Below the pieces are notes generated by a model, which searched no databases, was not told where the DNA came from, and was given only the letters and a program-made list of their open reading frames with translations. From assembly GCF_026107375.2 (NCBI RefSeq), contig NZ_JAPCIA010000001.1, forward strand, positions 2,170,001 to 2,234,000: DNA of 64,000 bases, in the 5' to 3' direction. Position 1 is the first letter of the stretch; every line of letters begins with the position of its first letter. A program made the position numbers and the translations under genes. This stretch comes from Sphingomonas sp. BT-65 (GTDB taxonomy: Bacteria; Pseudomonadota; Alphaproteobacteria; Sphingomonadales; Sphingomonadaceae). Of the stretch, positions 58,595 to 64,000 are shown piece by piece.

Positions 58595-59164
58595 TCAGAA
58601 ACCCAACCCCAACTGCGGCATCTCCCGCGTGACAACACCGTCTTTCACCTCGACGCCCTCGATCTCGAGCATGCGCGCCTTGGACAACGCGCCACCGGGT
58701 GCCGAGAAGCCCCCGATCCGCCCGTTCGCAGCCGTCACGCGATGGCAGGGGATGATCAGCGGTACCGGGTTGGCCGCCATTGCCTGCCCCACGTCGCGGG
58801 CGAACTCCGGCCCTGCTCCGAGCATTCTGGCGATCGCACCATAGGTCGCCGTCTCGCCCCAACCAAGTTGGCGCACGACACCATAGACGCGTTCGAAAAA
58901 GGGCTCCTGCACCCCGAGATCGACGGGCACGCCGGCAAAATCGACCTGCTCCCCGGCGAAATATCGCAGCACGTCATCGATCACGGCCTGCACCGGAGCG
59001 AGCGGCGATACTGCCTTCGCGCCCGGCAGGCGCCGCAGAAGCGCTCGCTCCGCCTCCTGCGCCGAGCCTGCCGGCAGCCGGAAGCGGTTGATGCCCTTTG
59101 CGTTCCAGCCGATCGCCGCAAAGCCCGCCGCGGTCCTGAACACGTGATAGCTTTCGACCGTCAT
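58595..59164 (-). CDS. Methylated-DNA-protein-cysteine methyltransferase (Ogt type)
   Basis: A 189-residue O6-alkylguanine-DNA alkyltransferase. The acceptor cysteine C140 is in the motif PLIIPCHRVTAANGRIGGFS, with the DNA-binding helix TATYGAIARMLGAGPEFARD ahead of it. The N-terminal domain is short and lacks the Ada-type zinc cysteines. It converges with the mutasome operon. A LexA box was not seen in front of it. Confidence 0.93.
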   Translation of the reverse strand: MTVESYHVFRTAAGFAAIGWNAKGINRFRLPAGSAQEAERALLRRLPGAKAVSPLAPVQAVIDDVLRYFAGEQVDFAGVPVDLGVQEPFFERVYGVVRQLGWGETATYGAIARMLGAGPEFARDVGQAMAANPVPLIIPCHRVTAANGRIGGFSAPGGALSKARMLEIEGVEVKDGVVTREMPQLGLGF

Positions 59165-59254
59165 GATGCACCATCAGCCCGCAGCGCCGCTGCGCTCAGG
59201 TGAACATCGGAACTCCATCAGGCGTTCGCAACCCGCCTTGCCGGCAAGCGCGTC

Positions 59255-60259
59255 CTAGCCCCCGACGGTCTGCTCGATCACCCCGAAGATCGGGTGATGC
59301 CGGTCGTCCTCAGCCCAGATGCGCACAGTGTCGCCGGTCTTGAGGAACGGCGTCACCGGCTTGCCGCCGTTGATCGTCTCGACCGTGCGGACCTCGGCCA
59401 GGCACGAATAGCCGACGCCGCCCTCGGCGATCGGCTTGCCGGGGCCGCCATCGCCGTCGCGGTTCGAGACGGTACCCGAACCGATGATCGTGCCTGCGCC
59501 CAGCGCGCGAGTCTTGGCGGCATGCGCGACCAAGGTGCCGAAGTCGAACGTCATGTCCTCGCCCGCCTCCGCGCGGCCGAATGGCTTGCCGTTCAAATCC
59601 ACCATCAGCTTGCGGTGCAGCTTGCCATCGCGCCACCAATCGCCGAGCGCGTCCGGGGTCACCAACACCGGGGAGAAAGCGCTCGCCGGCTTGGACTGGA
59701 AGAAGCCGAATCCCTTGGCGAGCTCGCCGGGAATCAGGTTGCGCAGCGACACGTCATTGGTGAGGCCGACCAGCCGGATCGCGGCCAACGCCTGCTCACG
59801 GCTGGCGCCAAGCGGCACGTCGCCGGTGACCACCACCACTTCGGCCTCGAGGTCGCAGCCCCAGGCCTCGTCGGCGAGCGGAATCGGGTCGCGGGGCCCG
59901 AGAAAACCGTCGCTGCCACCCTGGTACATCAGCGGATCGTGCCAGAAGCTCTCGGGCATCTCCGCCCCGCGCGCCTGCCGCACCAGCGCGACATGGTTCA
60001 CATAGGCCGAGCCATCGGCCCATTGATAGGCACGCGGCAACGGTGCCGCCGCCTCGCGCTCGTGGAAGCGTTCGCGCGGGATCACCTCGTGATCGAGATC
60101 GGTGGCGAGGTTGCGGAGGTCGGGCTCGAGCCGGTCCCAGTCGTCGAGCGCGGCCTGCAGCGTCGGCGCGATATGCCCGGCATCGGCATACCAGGCGAGA
60201 TCGGTGGAGACAACGACCAGCTTGCCGTCACGGCCTTGCTTGAGGCTCGCCAGTTTCAT
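59255..60259 (-). CDS. Fumarylacetoacetate hydrolase (FAH) family protein
   Basis: A 334-residue FAH-superfamily enzyme. Landmarks are MYQGGSDGFLGPRDPIPLAD, WGCDLEAEVVVVTGDVPLGA (metal-binding acidic residues), LVGLTNDVSLRNLIPGELAK, GFGFFQSKPASAFSPVLVTP and GAGTIIGSGTVSNRDGDGGP. This longer-form FAH family includes true fumarylacetoacetases of tyrosine breakdown in some bacteria; no other tyrosine-degradation genes are adjacent, so the substrate is left open. Confidence 0.88.
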   Translation of the reverse strand: MKLASLKQGRDGKLVVVSTDLAWYADAGHIAPTLQAALDDWDRLEPDLRNLATDLDHEVIPRERFHEREAAAPLPRAYQWADGSAYVNHVALVRQARGAEMPESFWHDPLMYQGGSDGFLGPRDPIPLADEAWGCDLEAEVVVVTGDVPLGASREQALAAIRLVGLTNDVSLRNLIPGELAKGFGFFQSKPASAFSPVLVTPDALGDWWRDGKLHRKLMVDLNGKPFGRAEAGEDMTFDFGTLVAHAAKTRALGAGTIIGSGTVSNRDGDGGPGKPIAEGGVGYSCLAEVRTVETINGGKPVTPFLKTGDTVRIWAEDDRHHPIFGVIEQTVGG

Positions 60260-60431
60260 TCGTTACTCCTTCTCCTGTCTCATACCCTTAGCGTAGCCGC
60301 CCAACCGCGCAACGCCTCTTGACGCGAACGCCCCCGACGGCCATTGGCGCCCCGCATTTCCGAAAAGCCCGGCCGCCGAGTCCTGTCGAAGGGCGGCCTT
60401 GGGTCTGCCTGGCAGGCGGAGACGTGTATCC

Positions 60432-61721
60432 ATGGCAAATGTCGCAGTGATCGGCGCCCAATGGGGCGATGAGGGCAAGGGCAAGATCGTCGACTGGCTC
60501 GCCAGCCGCGCCGATCTGGTGGTCCGCTTCCAGGGCGGGCACAATGCCGGCCACACGCTCGTCGTCGGCGACAAGGTCTACAAGCTCTCGCTGCTCCCCT
60601 CGGGCCTGGTGCGCGGCACGCTCTCGGCGATCGGCAACGGGGTGGTGTTCGACCCCTGGCATTTCCGCGACGAGGTCGCCCGGCTGCGCGAGCAGGGCGT
60701 CGAGATCAGCCCCGAGACGCTTCAGGTCGCCGAGACCGCCCCGCTGATCCTGCCCTTTCACCGCGATCTCGATGCGCTGCGCGAGGATGCCTCAGGCGCG
60801 GGCAAGATCGGCACCACCCGCCGCGGCATCGGCCCGGCCTATGAGGACAAGGTTGGCCGCCGCGCGATCCGGGTGTGCGACCTTGCCCATCTCGACGACC
60901 TCGGCGCGCAGCTCGACCGCCTGTGCGCGCACCACGACGCGCTGCGCGCTGGGTTCGGCGAGCCGCCGATCGACCGTGCCGCGCTGCTCGAAGAGTTGCG
61001 CGAGATCGCCCCTTCCGTCCTGCCCTATGCCGCGCCGGTGTGGCTGACGCTCAAACACGCCAAGGAAGCCGGCAAGCGCATCCTGTTCGAAGGCGCGCAG
61101 GGCGTGCTGCTCGACGTCGATCACGGCACTTACCCCTTCGTCACCTCGTCCAACACGGTGAGCGGCTCGGCCGCCTCCGGCTCGGGCCTCGGCCCGGGCT
61201 CGGTCGGGTTCGTGCTGGGAATCGTCAAGGCCTACACCACGCGCGTCGGCTCGGGGCCCTTCCCGAGCGAACAGGATAACGCGATCGGCGAATTGCTCGG
61301 CACGCGGGGGCGCGAGTTCGGCGTGGTGACGGGGCGCAAGCGCCGCTGCGGCTGGTTCGACGCGGTGCTGGTGCGCCAGTCGGTCGCGGTGAGCGGCGTC
61401 ACCGGTGTGGCGCTGACCAAGCTCGACATCCTCGACGGGATGGAGAATCTCCGCATCTGCATCGGCTACAAGGTCGGCGACCGGCACTATGACTATCTGC
61501 CGCCCAGCCCGCAGGACCAGGCGCGCGCCGAAGCGGTCTATGAGGAATTCGAGGGCTGGCGCGAATCGACCGCAGGCGCGCGCAGCTGGGCGCAGCTTCC
61601 CGCGCAGGCGATCAAATATATCCGCCGGATCGAGGAGCTGATCGGGTGCCCGGTGGCGCTGGTCTCGACCAGCCCCGAGCGCGAAGACACGATCCTCGTC
61701 CGCGACCCGTTCGCGGACTGA
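60432..61721 (+). CDS. purA: Adenylosuccinate synthetase
   Basis: A 429-residue GTP-dependent enzyme joining IMP and aspartate on the way to AMP. The N-terminal P-loop-like motif is [17 protein letters not shown], then [62 protein letters not shown] and [12 protein letters not shown]. Start is the ATG at 60432, the conserved family N-terminus. Upstream, a GGCCGCC/GGCGGCC pair (60371-60377 with 60392-60398) could fold in the leader. The 3' end CGCGACCCGTTCGCGGACT is echoed 33 bp downstream. Confidence 0.97.
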   Translation: MANVAVIGAQWGDEGKGKIVDWLASRADLVVRFQGGHNAGHTLVVGDKVYKLSLLPSGLVRGTLSAIGNGVVFDPWHFRDEVARLREQGVEISPETLQVAETAPLILPFHRDLDALREDASGAGKIGTTRRGIGPAYEDKVGRRAIRVCDLAHLDDLGAQLDRLCAHHDALRAGFGEPPIDRAALLEELREIAPSVLPYAAPVWLTLKHAKEAGKRILFEGAQGVLLDVDHGTYPFVTSSNTVSGSAASGSGLGPGSVGFVLGIVKAYTTRVGSGPFPSEQDNAIGELLGTRGREFGVVTGRKRRCGWFDAVLVRQSVAVSGVTGVALTKLDILDGMENLRICIGYKVGDRHYDYLPPSPQDQARAEAVYEEFEGWRESTAGARSWAQLPAQAIKYIRRIEELIGCPVALVSTSPEREDTILVRDPFAD

Positions 61722-61755
61722 CCGAAAACTTCCGCGATCCCTTCGCGGACTACTC

Positions 61756-61804
61756 AAAAAGTCGTCGTTTCGGACGCAACAGGTCGCTGCGCCCGAAACG
61801 ACGA
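61756..61804 (-). terminator. Intrinsic terminator for the small exported protein gene
   Basis: A 12-bp perfect stem TCGTCGTTTCGG/CCGAAACGACGA (61762-61773 with 61793-61804), and on the minus strand a run of five T (complement of AAAAA at 61756-61760) right after it. This forms a standard terminator for the leftward gene; it may also help end purA on the plus strand. Confidence 0.78.
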
Positions 61805-61811
61805 AAGCCCG

Positions 61812-62051
61812 TCAATAAGCGGTCGAGTTAGGCTCGGGCGCCGTCTCGGTGCCGTTGCTGGTCGGATCGGTGCTGGGCTCGACATCGGTCGTATTCGACG
61901 TCGTCTCAGGTGCCGTGGTTTCCGGCGCGGGCACGCCCTGGTTGCTCATCTCGTTCTGCAACGGCGGCTCGGTCTGGCCCGGCGCGATATGCGCGATCGC
62001 AGCGGTCGAACCGCAAAGAAGAAGAAGGCTGAACAGCGTCTTATGGCGCAT
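61812..62051 (-). CDS. Small exported low-complexity protein of unknown function
   Basis: A 79-residue protein with a signal peptide (MRHKTLFSLLLLCGSTAAIA) and a mature part rich in Thr, Pro, Glu and Asn (APETTAPETTSNTTDVEPST). The mature protein has no cysteine and no recognisable fold and is probably disordered. It could be longer by eight residues at the N-terminus (ATG at 62075). The stop lies 8 nt before a good terminator, which supports a real leftward gene. Function unknown. Confidence 0.62.
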   Translation of the reverse strand: MRHKTLFSLLLLCGSTAAIAHIAPGQTEPPLQNEMSNQGVPAPETTAPETTSNTTDVEPSTDPTSNGTETAPEPNSTAY

Positions 62052-62198
62052 GGGATACTCCTGGTTACGTGGCATAGGAGTAACGCCGCGGCGCGCAGAG
62101 GGTCCCGAAACCGTTCCTCGCCTCGTCGCCCCGACGTGCCGTTCCGTCCCCGGAACGCATGCAACGCGGGACGAGACGATTGAACTAGATCGAGAAAA

Positions 62199-63266
62199 TC
62201 AGCCGATCTGGGCGCGATGCAGCAGTTTCTGGTCGGCCAGGACCAGCGCCATCATCGCCTCGACCACCGGCGCGCCGCGGATACCGACGCAGGGATCGTG
62301 CCGCCCCTTGGTGCGGATCTCGGTCGCTTCGCCCTCGCGCGTGACCGTCTCCACGGGGGTCAGGATCGAGCTGGTCGGCTTGAACGCGACGCGCACGCGC
62401 ACCGGCTGACCGGTCGCGATCCCGCCGGCGATGCCGCCCGCGTGGTTGGCGAGGAATTGCGGGCCGTTCTCGCCCGGCCGCATCGGATCGGCATTGGCCT
62501 CGCCGGTCAGCGCCGCCGCAGCGAAGCCGTCGCCGATCTCGACGCCCTTCACGGCATTGATGCTCATCATCGCCGCGGCGAGCTCGCTGTCGAGCTTGGC
62601 ATAGAGCGGCGCACCCCAGCCTGCGGGCACGCCGGTCGCCTCGCACGCGATCACCGCGCCGAGCGACGAGCCCGCCTTGCGCGCGTCGTCGACGAGCGTC
62701 TCCCAGCGCGCAGCAGCGTCGGCATCGGGGCAGAAGAAGGGGTTGTTGCCGATCTCGGCGGCGTCGAACTTCGCATAGTCGATCGCGTCGCCGCCGATCG
62801 CCTCGACCCAAGCGAGGATCGCGACCTCCGGGATCACCTTGCGCGCCACCGCACCCGCCGCGACGCGCATCGCGGTCTCGCGCGCCGAGGAGCGCCCGCC
62901 GCCGCGATAGTCGCGAAAGCCGTATTTGGCGTCATAGGCATAGTCGGCATGGCCGGGTCGATAGGCCGCGGCCACTTCCGAATAGTCCTTGGAACGCTGG
63001 TCGACATTCTCGATCAGCAGGCTGATCGGGGTGCCGGTGGTCTTGCCTTCGAACACGCCGGAGAGGATGCGGACCAGGTCCGGCTCCTGCCGCTGCGTGG
63101 TGAAGCGCGACTGGCCGGGACGGCGCTTGTCGAGAAAGGGCTGGATATCGGCTTCGGCGAGTTCCAGACTTGGCGGGCAACCATCCACCACAGCGCCGAT
63201 CGCGGGGCCATGGCTCTCTCCCCAGGTGGTGAAGCGGAAGACCCGCCCGAACGTGTTGAAGCTCAC
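62199..63266 (-). CDS. aroC: Chorismate synthase
   Basis: A 355-residue FMN-dependent enzyme converting EPSP to chorismate. Landmarks are [60 protein letters not shown] and [20 protein letters not shown], all family signatures. The start is a GTG ([12 protein letters not shown]) that overlaps the stop of the GNAT gene (GTGA); upstream codons are part of that gene. Confidence 0.96.
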   Translation of the reverse strand: MSFNTFGRVFRFTTWGESHGPAIGAVVDGCPPSLELAEADIQPFLDKRRPGQSRFTTQRQEPDLVRILSGVFEGKTTGTPISLLIENVDQRSKDYSEVAAAYRPGHADYAYDAKYGFRDYRGGGRSSARETAMRVAAGAVARKVIPEVAILAWVEAIGGDAIDYAKFDAAEIGNNPFFCPDADAAARWETLVDDARKAGSSLGAVIACEATGVPAGWGAPLYAKLDSELAAAMMSINAVKGVEIGDGFAAAALTGEANADPMRPGENGPQFLANHAGGIAGGIATGQPVRVRVAFKPTSSILTPVETVTREGEATEIRTKGRHDPCVGIRGAPVVEAMMALVLADQKLLHRAQIG

Positions 63267-63790
63267 CCGTCTTGTCCCAGCATCGCGAACGCTCCCGCAT
63301 GGTCCGCCTGCCCGCGGACCCCGCACGGAAGCTTTCCATCCTGCAGCGCCAGCGCCATCAGATAGTCGCCCGCATAGGGCGAGACGAAGCCTCGCGCCAG
63401 ATCGGCCGCATAGCCGAACCGCTCATAATAAGCCGGATCGCCGAGCACGAAGCTCAGCACATAGCCTGCATCGGCGAGATGCTGGTGCCCCACTGCGATC
63501 AACGCTTCGGCCACGCCCTGGCGGCGATACGCCATGTCGACTGCAACCGGGGCAAGCGCCACGGCAGCGATCGGCTGGTCGTTGACCCGCGCATCCATCC
63601 GGCTGAACGCGACCATGCCGGCGAGCGCGCCGGTCTCCTCGTCGTCCGCCACCAACGTCAGCACCATATCGCCGTCGATGCACAGCCGCTGGACGAGCAG
63701 CGCCTCATCCGGCGCCGGGAAACTGCGCCGCAGCAGCGCGTCGATCGCCGCGACGTCGCCGCCGGTCGCCGGGCGGATCGCGATGGTCAT
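63263..63790 (-). CDS. GNAT-family N-acetyltransferase (YhbS-like)
   Basis: A 175-residue GNAT protein of the YhbS type. The core reads [40 protein letters not shown] (acetyl-CoA loop), [20 protein letters not shown] and [20 protein letters not shown]. The ATG beginning MTIAIRP is chosen over one five codons upstream. It is joined to aroC by an overlap; the substrate is unknown. Confidence 0.87.
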   Translation of the reverse strand: MTIAIRPATGGDVAAIDALLRRSFPAPDEALLVQRLCIDGDMVLTLVADDEETGALAGMVAFSRMDARVNDQPIAAVALAPVAVDMAYRRQGVAEALIAVGHQHLADAGYVLSFVLGDPAYYERFGYAADLARGFVSPYAGDYLMALALQDGKLPCGVRGQADHAGAFAMLGQDG

Positions 63791-63805
63791 CAGACCAGCG
63801 CCCAA

Positions 63806-64000
<195 letters not shown>

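Noticed and set aside
60360-60431. A purine riboswitch in front of purA
   Set aside because: The only structure is a short GC-rich pair; the conserved purine-riboswitch core and tail are not present, and such switches are not expected in this group.
61756-61804. The purA hairpin as a plus-strand terminator only
   Set aside because: The T-run is on the minus strand after the stem, so it fits the leftward exported-protein gene; any effect on purA is secondary.

Overview
This window looks like chromosome of a high-GC alphaproteobacterium of the Sphingomonas/Sphingomonadaceae type. The evidence is the gene content and gene pairs: infA-maf-RNase E/G, proA-nadD-rsfS-rlmH-envC-ctpA, imuA-imuB-dnaE2, a MucR regulator, a cytochrome bc1 chaperone next to a DUF177 (YceD) gene, UdgX, and an SOS operator of the alphaproteobacterial GAAC-N7-GAAC form. 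Several intergenic palindromic repeats are also present. There is no rRNA operon, prophage, insertion sequence or CRISPR array. Nearly all of the window is dense housekeeping sequence, with a few accessory insertions.

Layout. 1-8.7 kb: RNase E/G (cut by the window edge), maf and infA on the minus strand; then nfu, a nitroreductase, tsaB and rimI with overlapping ends; mucR, fur; divergent ubiG/lysC; yjbQ with a small membrane protein; a nitronate monooxygenase. 8.7-16.1 kb: ptsP, a RodZ-like protein, cpoB, tilS, ftsH. 16.1-20.1 kb: an HscC-type Hsp70 with an overlapping membrane J-like protein whose HPD motif is degenerate. 20.1-22.5 kb: two unknown exported proteins and a DUF3667 membrane protein. 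22.6-29.6 kb: proA, a parDE-type toxin-antitoxin pair, nadD, rsfS, rlmH, envC, ctpA, dsbB, coq7. 29.6-37.4 kb: a small exported protein, a palindromic repeat, a polytopic membrane protein, hemerythrin, a beta-helix/diheme-cytochrome pair, UdgX, DUF177, bc1 chaperone, bamE, an RcnB-like protein. 37.6-45.7 kb: pbpC and a very large alpha-2-macroglobulin gene on the minus strand. 45.9-49.7 kb: an ArsR-SRPBCC-GST operon, rlmE, a Ppx/GppA phosphatase, tRNA-Gln(CTG). 49.8-58.6 kb: an M3 peptidase, then imuA-imuB-dnaE2 behind a LexA box with a 2H-phosphoesterase-like gene one base after dnaE2. 58.6-64 kb: an Ogt-type methyltransferase, a FAH-family hydrolase, purA, a small exported protein, aroC, a GNAT protein and the 3' end of fabI.

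How it fits together. Three DNA-damage functions sit within 25 kb: UdgX for uracil in DNA, the imuA/imuB/dnaE2 translesion mutasome, and the alkyl-DNA methyltransferase. Several envelope genes (envC, ctpA, bamE, cpoB, rodZ, pbpC with A2M) cover division, outer-membrane assembly and peptidoglycan defence.

Most interesting: a nested palindromic element sits in frame inside imuB and shares its stem-within-stem plan with an intergenic element at 30.0-30.2 kb; a 2H-phosphoesterase-like gene is attached to the SOS mutasome operon; an HscC chaperone is paired with a membrane J-like protein lacking HPD; and a beta-helix/diheme cytochrome pair has no known function. All functional calls come from reading the sequence; no database search was run.
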